From NCBI RefSeq assembly GCF_000735605.1, contig NZ_JPKG01000072.1:1-64000 (forward strand): a stretch of 64,000 nucleotides of DNA, read 5' to 3'. Below, in pieces: positions 28,773-39,915 of the stretch. This DNA is from Allobosea sp. LC85. GTDB taxonomy: Bacteria; Pseudomonadota; Alphaproteobacteria; Rhizobiales; Beijerinckiaceae. The translations under genes were made by a program, and so were the position numbers. Under the pieces are notes generated by a model. That model saw nothing but the letters and a program-made list of their open reading frames with translations, made no database searches and had not been told where the DNA came from. How positions within the stretch are numbered: the stretch's first letter is position 1; each line of letters begins with the position of its first letter.

Positions 28773-29030
28773 TCACCAGTACCAGGGGCGTCCCCCATAG
28801 GGATAGCCCCAACCGGGCCCTCCTGCCTGTTCGAAGCGATAGAGGCGCGCGGCGGCGCGAGCCAGATCGACGTCGAGCAGGCATTTCGAAAATGCGTCGG
28901 TGCCTGGCCGGAAGCCATAGGATCGGCAGCGTACCTCGTCGGCGCTACGCTGTTCTGCCGCGGTGATGGTTTGGCAGGCAGCGAGACCGCCGGAGATCAG
29001 CATCATGGCGAGTAACGAGGCTCTCTTCAT
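28773..29030 (-). CDS. Small lipoprotein of unknown function
   Basis: An 85-residue protein with a lipoprotein signal: basic start MKRAS, hydrophobic LLAMMLISGG, then lipobox LAAC with Cys19. The mature part includes RSADEVRCRSYGFRPGTDAFSKCLLDVDLARAA, a Cys-x(n)-YGF-x-F-x-KCL arrangement common in small alphaproteobacterial outer-membrane lipoproteins, and ends in Gly/Tyr/Trp-rich residues. GGAGCC precedes ATG 29030. It stands alone; its role is unknown. Confidence 0.75.
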   Translation of the reverse strand: MKRASLLAMMLISGGLAACQTITAAEQRSADEVRCRSYGFRPGTDAFSKCLLDVDLARAAARLYRFEQAGGPGWGYPYGGRPWYW

Positions 29031-29145
29031 GATGCGGCTCCTACGCAGGCAACGACTTGATAGGTTTTGCCGCATTGATGGCCAAGATATGGCTGAATGG
29101 GCCGCCTGGCCAATGCAAGCGGCCCATTTATCGCAGCAAAATCTC

Positions 29146-29367
29146 TCAATGCGCGGATTGACCGGCCTCTGGAATCTCGTAGCCGTCAGAGGCATAGGCG
29201 CTAAGCTTATTGCGGAGCGTCCTGATCGAGATGCAAAGCATGGCGGCCGCATGGGTGCGATTGCCGCCGGTTTCCCTCAAGGTGGCGAGGATCAGATCGC
29301 GCTCGACATCTGCGACAGGTCGCCCGACGAGATGTTCGGCACCGTTCTCAGGGTCGAAAGCCTGCAT
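29146..29367 (-). CDS. Standalone Fis-type helix-turn-helix protein (FlbD/NtrC C-terminal-like)
   Basis: A 73-residue protein that is almost entirely a Fis/HTH_8 domain: VGRPVADVERDLILATLRETGGNRTHAAAML then CISIRTLRNKLSAY. This closely resembles the DNA-binding end of FlbD/NtrC-type sigma-54 activators, but receiver and AAA+ domains are absent and the upstream sequence gives no remnant of them. It may act as a small dimeric DNA-binding protein like Fis, or compete with a full-length activator for sites. No co-directional neighbour is close. Confidence 0.8.
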   Translation of the reverse strand: MQAFDPENGAEHLVGRPVADVERDLILATLRETGGNRTHAAAMLCISIRTLRNKLSAYASDGYEIPEAGQSAH

Positions 29368-29638
29368 GTCATCTTCCCTTTGTGAGCCCCCAGCTCCAAC
29401 TCAGAAGACGACCCAAAAAGGGGAGAAAAGGGTTAATGGGAGGTAAAGGCGCGTCGTGATGGCGCGATCCACCGCACGGCACCGGACCTGCGCAGATCTC
29501 CAATCCAGCGAACTACGTTGCGTCGGGATAACCTGATTGCGACGAACGCAAAACCTTATTTTCTGATTCCGCAAACTCACGCTTCTTCATGAAAACACTC
29601 AGCAATATGGCGGCGGCCAGAGCCGCCGCCATAGCGGA
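29368..29638. other. Gene-free spacer upstream of the Fis-type gene
   Basis: About 270 bases with no supported open frame. The stretch around 29405-29450 is purine-rich (AAAAAGGGGAGAAAAGGG) and 29515-29600 is AT-richer, consistent with the promoter of the Fis-type gene and the end of the secreted-protein gene. No strong inverted repeat was seen. Confidence 0.5.
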
Positions 29639-30112
29639 TCAGCTCTTGAGCTTGGCGTTGCACTGGCTCCAGTAGCCGCCGCCCTTCTCGATCCATTTCA
29701 GTGTGCCGTTGGCGTTGGCGGTCTTGTTGGCATTGTACTGATCGGCGCAGGTTTTCAGCCGGGCCTTGCCCGGCGACTCATCCGAGTATTTCTGCGCGAC
29801 GGCCTTGGGGAACACCGCCGCCTTTGTCGGTGCGGGAGCGGCGGCCGGCTTGACTCCGGGCGTTGCAGACGTAGCAGCCGGGGCTGCGGGAGCGTCCTGG
29901 ACAGCGGCGGCCGCATCGCTCTCAGCAGCGTCGTCATCACCACACTGGGCCTTGCGGAAATCGTTCCACTTCTGGCCCTTCAGAGTATTCGCCTTCTTGG
30001 CGTCCTGATACTTAGCACTACATTCCTTCATCGTCAGTGCCAGGGACGGTGAGGAAAAGACGGTCGCGAGCACGAATGCCGACGCGGCTGCCAGGATCAC
30101 TTGTCTAGCCAT
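29639..30112 (-). CDS. Secreted protein with two copies of a Cys-x3-Tyr motif (possibly PsiF-like)
   Basis: A 157-residue protein with signal peptide (residues 1-26, ending SLALT). Two related segments flank an Ala/Pro-rich linker: ECSAKYQDAKKANTLKGQKW...QC and TCADQYNANKTANANGTLKW...QC, each starting Cys-x3-Tyr-x3-Lys-x-Ala-Asn and closing with a Cys. The first resembles a PsiF repeat. An internal duplication with one disulfide per unit is likely. GGGAG precedes the ATG. Function unknown. Confidence 0.7.
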   Translation of the reverse strand: MARQVILAAASAFVLATVFSSPSLALTMKECSAKYQDAKKANTLKGQKWNDFRKAQCGDDDAAESDAAAAVQDAPAAPAATSATPGVKPAAAPAPTKAAVFPKAVAQKYSDESPGKARLKTCADQYNANKTANANGTLKWIEKGGGYWSQCNAKLKS

Positions 30113-30324
30113 GGTCTGGTCTCCCAATGCCCGGCCACTGCCGGCGTGGAGATGGCACTCCATTTTCGCGGTTCAGGCAAGCGTTGAGGCAAGATCGCGT
30201 AGTCGCCGACGCGGGCCCCCCGGCCTGACGGAGGTCAGGATCGGTTCCGGCGATTTGGATTGTCTTATGAGCGGATGCGCCGAACCGCTGACTGTAGCCG
30301 AAACGGCTCGAATTTGGATGCCGC

Positions 30325-31158
30325 CTAGCCGAGTTCCAGAGTGGTCACGCCGAACACCTCGGGCGCGAGAGGAAACGGTCTGCCCAGATACATTCGCGTC
30401 GTCTCGAATCCAGGCCGAAGGCCGGCGTCAGCCAGCGTGTCGATGAACCGCTGCCGTGCGGCTGGAACGTCGATGTAGACGTCGCCCTCGACAGGAGAGC
30501 CCAGATGCTGAACGAGTGCGGCGGCCGTCGCGTCGTCGACTGCAGATAGCGCACCGATCTTCCAGCCCGAGCGGCACTTGCGCATCACGCCGTACCCAGT
30601 GGTCGCGCCATCCGAGGTTGCGACGCACGCATGATGCGGGGGCATGAGCCAGTGCGCCAGGAAGGTTTCCCGTGCCTCCGGAAAACCTCTTCGATCAAAG
30701 GCCATGACTTCGGGCAAGAGTTCCGGGGTGACGCTGTTCACCGTCCGGCTCTCAACCAGGTGGCGCGCAAAAGTGCCGCCGAAGCGGATGGTTCGGTAGG
30801 CGGGTGCAAAGCCCTTTCGACGGTAGTTCTCAAATTGCTCGTCGACCCCGTCGAGCCCGATCGTGCGCCCATCGAGCCGCGCCATGCCTGCGTCCCAGAC
30901 GGCTTTGCCATGACCTCGGCCGCGCATGTCCCCGCGGCAGATATAGAGTCCGATGAATCCGTAGGTCGTTCCATAGGCAACTGCCGAGATGCCGGCGACC
31001 ATCTCGCCATCGACGAAGGCACCGATAAAGCCGTCAGGGTCGGTCGCGCGGAACGCCGCCGCGTCATTGAGGCCGGGATTCCAGCCCTCCGCGGCAGCCC
31101 AGTCAATGAGTTGCGCGACTTCCAGCATCTCGAGCTTGCGAATGAGACGCTCGCTCAT
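30325..31158 (-). CDS. GNAT-family N-acetyltransferase, two-domain (YitH-like)
   Basis: A 277-residue protein. The N-terminal GNAT fold shows the acetyl-CoA loop DMRGRGHGKAVWDAGM (R-x-x-G-x-G/A) after the strand GFIGLYIC; the C-terminal half (from ~residue 150, TPELLPEVMAFDRRGFPEARETFL onward) is the second domain of the YitH-like GNAT group, ending near RPFPLAPEVFGVTTLELG. The acceptor is unknown. ATG 31158 begins the family-like region; the frame is open 46 codons upstream. It is divergent from the aconitase gene. Confidence 0.82.
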   Translation of the reverse strand: MSERLIRKLEMLEVAQLIDWAAAEGWNPGLNDAAAFRATDPDGFIGAFVDGEMVAGISAVAYGTTYGFIGLYICRGDMRGRGHGKAVWDAGMARLDGRTIGLDGVDEQFENYRRKGFAPAYRTIRFGGTFARHLVESRTVNSVTPELLPEVMAFDRRGFPEARETFLAHWLMPPHHACVATSDGATTGYGVMRKCRSGWKIGALSAVDDATAAALVQHLGSPVEGDVYIDVPAARQRFIDTLADAGLRPGFETTRMYLGRPFPLAPEVFGVTTLELG

Positions 31159-31394
31159 TCCGCTGCACGCCTTTCCTGATGGGGATTTGCATGTGTCCAA
31201 TCTAACGCTTCCCGTTCGGCATTGCATAGGCCGCGCGCGCTCCGATGGCGTAAGCGGCGGCTCCACGACCGTCATCAAAGGCGAAGCACTTGTCATACGC
31301 GATTGGCGGAGCCGAGGGCGTCCGCAACGCCTGGGCCTTTAGTAGCCGCGGGCCGTGTTATTGCATTTATAGTCGTTAATATGCATTATGAGGC
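31159..31394. promoter_or_regulatory. Divergent spacer between the GNAT and aconitase genes
   Basis: The last 60 bases before the aconitase start are strongly AT-rich compared with the rest of the window (31350-31390: TTATTGCATTTATAG, GTTAATATGCATTATG), containing two TGCAT-type elements on opposite strands around 31360-31385. This is the likely promoter and possible operator of the aconitase-TctC-GntR unit. The aconitase ATG has GAGG only one base away, so the start may be leaderless or weak. Confidence 0.4.
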
Positions 31395-34064
<2,670 letters not shown>

Positions 34065-34108
34065 CCGGCGCAAACGCGCCCAATCCAACACGATCGGGGA
34101 GGATCGAG

Positions 34109-35077
34109 ATGACGATCGGCAGAATTTTCGCAGCGGGCCTGTTTGCCGTGATGGCGATGGCACCAGAACTGGCGATGGCGCAGGCGCCGCCGCAGGAACT
34201 CAAGATCATTGCTCCCGCCGGGCCAGGCGGCGGTTGGGATGGCGCCGCCCGCTCGATCCAGCAGGTGCTGACCGAGACGAAAGCCGTCCGCGGCGTCCAG
34301 GTCACGAATGTCACCGGTGCCGGCGGCACGATCGGGCTTGCCCAGTTCATCAACGGCGCCAAGGGCGATCCGAGCCAGCTCCTGGTCAACGGGATCACCA
34401 TGGTCGGGGCGATCCTGACGAACAAGTCCCCGGTCACCCTGGACCAGTTGACGCCGCTTGCTCGTCTCACCGGCGATCCGCTGGTCATCGTCGTTCCCGA
34501 GAATTCCCCGCACAAGACGATGAAGGACTTCCTCGCCGCGATCACGGCCGACATCGCCCGGGTGACCTGGGCCGGCGGATCGGCGGGAGGCGCCGACCAT
34601 ATCCTTGCAGCGCTCGTGACGAAGGTCGCCGGCGCAGATGCCGGCAAGGTGAACTATATCGCATTCTCCGGTGGCGGGGAGGCGCTTGCGGCCATGCTCG
34701 GAGGCCGTGTCACGGCCGGCGTTTCCGGCTATGGCGAGTTCGAGGGCCAGATCAAGGCCGGCAAGCTGCGCGCGCTGGCGATTTCCTCGGGCAAGCGGCT
34801 GGACGGTGTCGATGTGCCGACGCTGAAGGAGCTCGGCTACGATGTCGAGGTGGTCAACTGGCGCGCGGTCATGGCGGCGCCGGGCATCAGCGCCGAACAG
34901 AAGGCTCAGTTGACCAAGCTCTTCGATACGATGGTCGCGAGCGGCGAGTGGAAAGCGCTGCTGAAGGCGCGCGGCTGGGACGATTATTATCTTGCCGGGG
35001 AGCCCTTCGCAGCCTTCCTCAGGGAAGAGCAGGTTCGGGTCGGCGACATCCTGCGTACGATCGGTCTCGTGAAATAA
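34109..35077 (+). CDS. Tripartite tricarboxylate transporter substrate-binding protein (Bug/TctC family)
   Basis: A 322-residue periplasmic binding protein. The signal peptide covers residues 1-26 (ends ELAMAQA). Bug-family marks are [34 protein letters not shown] and [23 protein letters not shown]. Such proteins bind carboxylates such as citrate or tricarballylate and feed TctAB permeases. No tctA or tctB is in the window, so it is an orphan binding protein here; it begins 44 bases after the aconitase stop and is likely in the same transcript. Confidence 0.9.
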   Translation: MTIGRIFAAGLFAVMAMAPELAMAQAPPQELKIIAPAGPGGGWDGAARSIQQVLTETKAVRGVQVTNVTGAGGTIGLAQFINGAKGDPSQLLVNGITMVGAILTNKSPVTLDQLTPLARLTGDPLVIVVPENSPHKTMKDFLAAITADIARVTWAGGSAGGADHILAALVTKVAGADAGKVNYIAFSGGGEALAAMLGGRVTAGVSGYGEFEGQIKAGKLRALAISSGKRLDGVDVPTLKELGYDVEVVNWRAVMAAPGISAEQKAQLTKLFDTMVASGEWKALLKARGWDDYYLAGEPFAAFLREEQVRVGDILRTIGLVK

Positions 35078-35149
35078 GCACCTTGCTTGCCAGCCGTGTC
35101 ATCACCTAGAGCCACTGTCGGGCGTGCTCGCGCCGGCAGGGCTGAGACG

Positions 35150-36052
35150 ATGGCAGGCAGTGGGAGACGAGACCTGGCGACCCCGCTCGCAGCTCGGATT
35201 CTCGATCAGATCCGAGAGGGGCATCTGGGCGCCGGGACACATTTGCGCTCTCAGGATATCGCGACGCGTTTCGGCGTGTCGCGCTTTCCCGTCGGTCAGG
35301 CCTTGCAACTGCTTGCCGAGAAAGGTGTCCTGAGCCACGAGCGCAATCGTGGCTATTTCGTCGCCCAGGAGACGCCTCCCTCGGGCGAAGCACTTGGCCT
35401 CGCCGAACCGGACGGCGTGACGAAGGCCTATTTCCGCATCGCCGACGACCATCTGCGTGGCCGGTTGTCCGAGCAGGTCACCGAGTCCGATCTCAGGGAC
35501 AGCTACGGGCTGACCCGTGCCGAACTCAATGCCGTCCTGACGCGGATCAGCCAAGAGGGCTGGGCCGAGCGGCGCGCCGGCTACGGCTGGAGCTTCACGC
35601 CGGTTCTCACCACGCCGGAGAGCCTGGAGCAGACCTATCGTCTGCGGCTGGCACTGGAGCCTGCCGCCTTGCTCGAACCCGGCTATCACCTTTCGCCCGA
35701 GAGCATCGCCGCTTGCAGGGCTGCCGAGCTGAGGCTTCTCGACGGTGCGATCGAGACAGACAGCGCGGACATGCTCCACGAACGCGGAGTCCGCTTCCAC
35801 GAGACAATCGTCGCCGGATCCGGAAATCCGTTCTTCCTCGAGACGATCCGACGGATCAACCGCATCCGCCGCCTGCTGTCCTACCGTTCGATGCTCGACC
35901 GCAAGCGCTATCGCAGGCAATGCGAGGAGCATCTCGCCATTCTCGACAGCCTGGCCGCGGGCCGGCAGCAGGAGGCGGCCGAGAGACTGCGGCAGCATCT
36001 GAGCCATACGATCGAGAACCTATCCAGCATCCGGCCGCTCCTGACTCCTTAG
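35150..36052 (+). CDS. GntR-family regulator with a second winged-helix segment and FCD domain
   Basis: A 300-residue regulator. The first GntR winged helix spans residues ~10-70 (LAARILDQIREGHLGAGTHL, ATRFGVSRFPVGQALQLLAEKGV). It is followed not directly by the ligand domain but by a second winged-helix-like stretch at ~85-150 (KAYFRIADDHLRGRLSEQVT, YGLTRAELNAVLTRISQEG). The C-terminal FCD ligand domain has RLALEPAALLEPGYH and FHETIVAGSGNPFFLETIRR. ATG 35150 is preferred over an upstream TTG at 35087. It probably senses a carboxylate and controls the upstream aconitase-TctC genes. Its stop codon lies inside the left stem of repeat copy 4. Confidence 0.87.
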   Translation: MAGSGRRDLATPLAARILDQIREGHLGAGTHLRSQDIATRFGVSRFPVGQALQLLAEKGVLSHERNRGYFVAQETPPSGEALGLAEPDGVTKAYFRIADDHLRGRLSEQVTESDLRDSYGLTRAELNAVLTRISQEGWAERRAGYGWSFTPVLTTPESLEQTYRLRLALEPAALLEPGYHLSPESIAACRAAELRLLDGAIETDSADMLHERGVRFHETIVAGSGNPFFLETIRRINRIRRLLSYRSMLDRKRYRRQCEEHLAILDSLAAGRQQEAAERLRQHLSHTIENLSSIRPLLTP

Positions 36053-36149
36053 ATCGTCAGACCGGATATCGTATCCGGCCCGACGATCTAACGTTCTGTG
36101 TTTGCATCGGCTTTCCCGAAAACCGCAATCCACTTTTCGGGCCGATGCT
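36049..36149 (+). repeat. Interspersed hairpin repeat, copy 4 (overlaps the gntR stop codon)
   Basis: The outer stem TTAGATCGTC (36049-36058) pairs with GACGATCTAA (36082-36091); then A/C, G/C, A/C positions, then the shared CCGGATA-TCG-TATCCGG tip (36062-36078) and the conserved tail with TTTGCATCGGCTT and CGCAATCCACTTTTCGGG. The left stem contains the gntR TAG stop; on the other side the copy lies 69 bases beyond the stop of the minus-strand oxidoreductase gene. Confidence 0.9.
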
Positions 36150-36218
36150 TTAGCGGGCCTGCGGAGCAGGCTCGCATGCGCAGAGAGGGCCGCATCCGGA
36201 GGGGCGCGAAAGGCAAAC

Positions 36219-37232
36219 TCAGCGCTCGACGACGACCTGCTCGAGCAACGCCATGGCGGCGGCGCCATCGGCCGCGTTCGGTGCCGTGGTCGGCTCGCCA
36301 CGTGCTGCACGAACGAAGTCGCCGAGAAGCGCGTGATAGCCCTTGTGGTCCTCGTTGGCGGCAGCTGTCAGATTCGGCTCCCAGACCAGCGTGTCTTCGC
36401 CATCGATCAGGCTGGCCTCGGCCCGGGAGACCTTGAAGGGGGGCGCCCTGAAATAACGAACCTCATGGACATTGCGGACCTCGACGCGGGCATGGTCGCC
36501 CATCACCTGCCACCATTCCATCGGTGTGCCGCGCGACTGATGCGTGCCCATGACCAGGGTGCCGATGCCGCCATTGGCAAAGCGGAAATCGACATGGAGC
36601 AACAGCTTGCCCGGCGCCAGTTCGTGTCGCCTCGCGCTCACGCTCGCGACTTCGCCCATCAGGTGCGGCACGAGGTCGAAATAGTGCACGCAATGATGCA
36701 GGTAGAAGCCGGAATAATCGGGATCCCCGGCGAAATAGGTCGGCGCGGTCATGTACTCGCCGAGGAAGCTCGCCGTTGCGCCGAACTCTTCCGTGCGAAT
36801 GACGTTGGCGGCAATGCGGTTGGCCGTCGAATAGCGCTTCATGAAGCCGAGCACGACCGGCACCTTGCGGCTCGCGGCTGCTTCGGCAAGCTCGGCCGCT
36901 TGTCGCGCCGTCGGCGCCGGCGGCTTCTCGATGAAGAGCGGTAGGCCGCGCGCGATCGCTGCCAATCCGATCTCGTGATGCAGGGCAGGGCCGACCGCGA
37001 GGCCGACCGCGTCGAGATCGCCACGGGACAGCAGGCCGCGCCAGTCGCGCAGGCGGCCGGCCTCGGGGACGCCGTAGCGTCGGCCGGTCGTATTCAGCCG
37101 TGCCTCATCCGTATCGCAGAGCGCGGTGATCTCGACATCATGCCGCGTCAGCTGCGGCAGCAGCATCTCGTTGGCATGGACGCCGCAACCGATCCAGCCG
37201 ATCCGCAGCGCGCCTGTCCTGGAGCCGGTCAT
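36219..37232 (-). CDS. Gfo/Idh/MocA-family oxidoreductase
   Basis: A 337-residue NAD(P)-dependent sugar or cyclitol dehydrogenase. The Rossmann motif is IGWIGCGVHANEMLLPQ, the substrate-binding EKP motif is in FIEKPPAPTARQ, and the C-terminal mixed-sheet domain follows. ATG 37232 overlaps the epimerase stop as ATGA. It is the last gene of the seven-gene operon, so it likely oxidises the sugar or its epimer imported by the ABC proteins upstream. The substrate is not deducible. Confidence 0.88.
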   Translation of the reverse strand: MTGSRTGALRIGWIGCGVHANEMLLPQLTRHDVEITALCDTDEARLNTTGRRYGVPEAGRLRDWRGLLSRGDLDAVGLAVGPALHHEIGLAAIARGLPLFIEKPPAPTARQAAELAEAAASRKVPVVLGFMKRYSTANRIAANVIRTEEFGATASFLGEYMTAPTYFAGDPDYSGFYLHHCVHYFDLVPHLMGEVASVSARRHELAPGKLLLHVDFRFANGGIGTLVMGTHQSRGTPMEWWQVMGDHARVEVRNVHEVRYFRAPPFKVSRAEASLIDGEDTLVWEPNLTAAANEDHKGYHALLGDFVRAARGEPTTAPNAADGAAAMALLEQVVVER

Positions 37233-38116
37233 GCCGTCCTCCCGGCGAATGCGAGTGCGGCCTTCAGGAAGGCGATGCTGGCGGCCAGCGGCTCGTCTTC
37301 GTTCTCGGTGGGCGCGCGCCACTGGGCCAGCGGGGTGCCGGCTCGCTCGTCGCGGCGTCGGAATGGTTCGAGCACGATCGGCCCGCGATAGGCGACGTCG
37401 CGCAGCGCGCGGGCGATCGCGGGCCAGTCGATATGGCCGGAGCCGACGAAGCCGCGATTGTTCTCGTTGGCCTGGAAATGCACGAGTTTCGATCCGGCCT
37501 GCCGGATGGCATCGGCAAGATCGAACTCCTCCATGTTCATGTGGAAGGTATCGAGCATCACGCCGACGGCGGAATTGTTCACGCGCTCGACGATTTCGAG
37601 CGCGTGACGGGTCGTATTGCAGATATCGGTCTCGAAGCGATTGAGCGGCTCGACGCCGAACCGGATGCCGGACTCGGCTGCGTGCTTCCCGGCCTGCGAG
37701 AGGCCGGCGACGATGGCATCGATGCGGCGCTTGCGCTCATCCTCGTCGACGGGGGCGGGAGCCCGGCCTGCGAATACGAGAGGCGCGCCGTAGAGCGGCC
37801 CTCCGACGATGGCAGCGCCGAGGGCTGCTGCAACATCGACGCATGTCTCGAGATAGGTGACTCCGGCGTGGTGGGCGCCGGCATCGCCGCTGGCAAGGTC
37901 GCGGTTGAGGTTGACCCGGGCAGCGAGCACGCAGGAGAGGCCCGCATCGGAGATGGCGGCGCGGGTCTCGCCCAAATCGAGTTCACCCGGCTCCGGCACC
38001 AGCAGCTCGACGACATCGGCTCCGGCCCGTTTCATCCGCTGGAAGCAGCCGAAATGCTCGCGCGTGAACGGTCGCGCATAGAACATCGAGATGACCCCGA
38101 TCGGATTTGTTGTCAT
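37229..38116 (-). CDS. Sugar phosphate isomerase/epimerase (xylose isomerase-like TIM barrel)
   Basis: A 295-residue TIM-barrel protein resembling D-tagatose/D-psicose 3-epimerases. The metal ligands appear in order: Glu in FGVEPLNRFETD, Asp in VMLDTFHMNMEE, His in KLVHFQANENNRG and Glu in IVLEPFRR. In the tagatose epimerases I recall, the third motif reads HFHTGESNR; here it is HFQANENNR, so one substrate-side His is replaced. Start and stop overlap both neighbours as ATGA. The frame is open far upstream, but that part is a shadow of the permease gene. Confidence 0.85.
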   Translation of the reverse strand: MTTNPIGVISMFYARPFTREHFGCFQRMKRAGADVVELLVPEPGELDLGETRAAISDAGLSCVLAARVNLNRDLASGDAGAHHAGVTYLETCVDVAAALGAAIVGGPLYGAPLVFAGRAPAPVDEDERKRRIDAIVAGLSQAGKHAAESGIRFGVEPLNRFETDICNTTRHALEIVERVNNSAVGVMLDTFHMNMEEFDLADAIRQAGSKLVHFQANENNRGFVGSGHIDWPAIARALRDVAYRGPIVLEPFRRRDERAGTPLAQWRAPTENEDEPLAASIAFLKAALAFAGRTA

Positions 38117-38949
38117 GATTTCACCGCACCGGCCGTGAGCCCGCCCACAAGCCGCCTTTGCACCAAAAGAAAGAGGAAGGTGACCGGCAGCGCGATCAGG
38201 GTGCCGCCGGCCGTGAGAAGGCCCCACTGGATGGTGAACTCGCCGATGAAGAGCTGGAGCGCGACCGTGACGGTGCGCACCGCCTGGCCCGAGAGCATCA
38301 TCGCGAAGAGGTATTCGTTCCAGGAGGTGATGAAGATGTAGATACCGGCCGTGACGACGCCGGGCATCAGCAGGGGCAGGATGATGAGGCGGATGGTCTG
38401 CAGGCGGCTGGCGCCGTCGATCATCGCGGCTTCGTCGAGATCCTTCGGAATCGCATTGAAATAGCTCGTCAGCATCCAGATCGCGAAGGGGATCGAGAAG
38501 GTCGAATGACCGAGAATGACGCCGAGATAGGTGTCGATCAGCCCGAGCCGGCGCATCATCAGGAAAAGCGGGATGATGAGCAGCACGACCGGGAACATGT
38601 TGATGACGAGGAAGCCGGTCAGGAGGCCTCTCCGTCCAGAGAAACGGAAGCGGGAGAAGGCATAGGCCGCGGGGATGCTGACCCCGAGGCCGAGCACACT
38701 GGCGCCGACTGCAATGATCAGGCTGTTGCCCAGGCTGCCGGCGAAGCTCGTGCGGGCGATCAGATCGCGGTAATGCTCGAGCGTCGCCTCCCGTGGCCAG
38801 TAGTGGAGCGGCCAAGCCGAAAGCTCCACTTGCGGCTTCAGCGAGGTCAGGATCATCCAGGCATAGGGGCCGAGCGCAAACAGGACGATGAGGAGGACGG
38901 GAAGCTCCACCTCCAGAATCCGCCGGCTTCGGGTGCGTCGTTCGATCAT
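38113..38949 (-). CDS. Carbohydrate ABC transporter permease (MalG/UgpE type)
   Basis: A 278-residue permease with six predicted helices and the EAA motif DLDEAAMIDGASRLQTIRLIILPLLMP, typical of CUT1 sugar importers. It overlaps the other permease gene upstream and the epimerase downstream by 4 bases each. It pairs with the MalF-type subunit; the ATPase of the transporter is not encoded in the operon. Confidence 0.92.
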   Translation of the reverse strand: MIERRTRSRRILEVELPVLLIVLFALGPYAWMILTSLKPQVELSAWPLHYWPREATLEHYRDLIARTSFAGSLGNSLIIAVGASVLGLGVSIPAAYAFSRFRFSGRRGLLTGFLVINMFPVVLLIIPLFLMMRRLGLIDTYLGVILGHSTFSIPFAIWMLTSYFNAIPKDLDEAAMIDGASRLQTIRLIILPLLMPGVVTAGIYIFITSWNEYLFAMMLSGQAVRTVTVALQLFIGEFTIQWGLLTAGGTLIALPVTFLFLLVQRRLVGGLTAGAVKS

Positions 38950-39851
38950 GTCTCGATGCCCCGGGCGGCCCGCCTGACATAGAGATAGACGACACCCAGC
39001 AGCATCGCCGTGAGGATCAGCGCGAGCGCCGCGCCGTAGCCGAACTCCATGCTGCTCGAGGCGCGCAGGAAGGCGTAGAGCGGCAGGGTATGGGTGGCGT
39101 AGCCCGGCCCGCCGCCGGTCATGACCAGGATGACGTCGAGCGAGTTCGCGACCCAGATCGTGCGCAGCAACAGCGCCGTCGCAATGACATCGGCGATCGA
39201 GGGCAGGGTGACGTAGAAGAGCTGCTGGCGGGCGGTGGCGCCGTCGATCTCGGCCGCCTCGTAGAGTTCGGCCGGCACCGTCTGCAGGCCGGCCAGAATG
39301 GTGACGGCAAAGAAGGGAAAGCCCTGCCAGACGAGCGCCAGCATGATGGCGTAGAGCGCGGTATCGGGCCGCGCCAGCCAGGCGATCGGTGCAGCGATCA
39401 GGCCGAGGCGCATCGCGATGTCGTTGATGACGCCGAGATTGAAGTCGTACATCCAGGTCCACATCAACCCGATGATGACGCTCGGCAGCGCCCAGGGGAT
39501 GATGACAAGCGAGCGCGCCAGTCCGCGCCACCAGAAGCTCTGGTTGAGCAGCAGGGCGGCGGCGAGCCCGAGCAGGAATTGCAGGCCGACGACGCCAATG
39601 ATCCAGATGAAGGATTGGCCGAGCGAAATCCAGAAGACCTCGTCTCGTGCAATCCTGGCGAAGTTGCCCAGCCCGACGAAGCGGGCGTTGTCGGGATCGT
39701 AGAGCAGGTAGTCCTGCAGGCTGAGCCAGGCCGTCTGCGCGACGGGAATCAGAACGACGCCCGCCGTGACCAGGATGGCCGGCAGAAGGAACCAGAAGGG
39801 CGCAAGGCTGCGGCCGAGAGGCTGCCTGTGCGCGAGAGTGAGCGAAGCCAC
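38946..39851 (-). CDS. Carbohydrate ABC transporter permease (MalF/UgpA type)
   Basis: A 301-residue permease of the CUT1 family, with about six helices and the EAA loop LYEAAEIDGATARQQLFYVTLP. The start is GTG. It forms the inner-membrane channel with the MalG-type subunit. It lies 64 bases after the binding-protein gene. Confidence 0.92.
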   Translation of the reverse strand: MASLTLAHRQPLGRSLAPFWFLLPAILVTAGVVLIPVAQTAWLSLQDYLLYDPDNARFVGLGNFARIARDEVFWISLGQSFIWIIGVVGLQFLLGLAAALLLNQSFWWRGLARSLVIIPWALPSVIIGLMWTWMYDFNLGVINDIAMRLGLIAAPIAWLARPDTALYAIMLALVWQGFPFFAVTILAGLQTVPAELYEAAEIDGATARQQLFYVTLPSIADVIATALLLRTIWVANSLDVILVMTGGGPGYATHTLPLYAFLRASSSMEFGYGAALALILTAMLLGVVYLYVRRAARGIET

Positions 39852-39915
39852 GATGCAAACCTGTCGAAGCGAGGGCTGGAAGCGGCAGCCGGGTGCCCGG
39901 CTGCCGCCAATCCCG

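Noticed and set aside
37229-38995. 588-codon fusion of permease and epimerase
   Set aside because: The upstream half is an out-of-frame reading of the permease gene; the true frames overlap as ATGA at 38113-38116.
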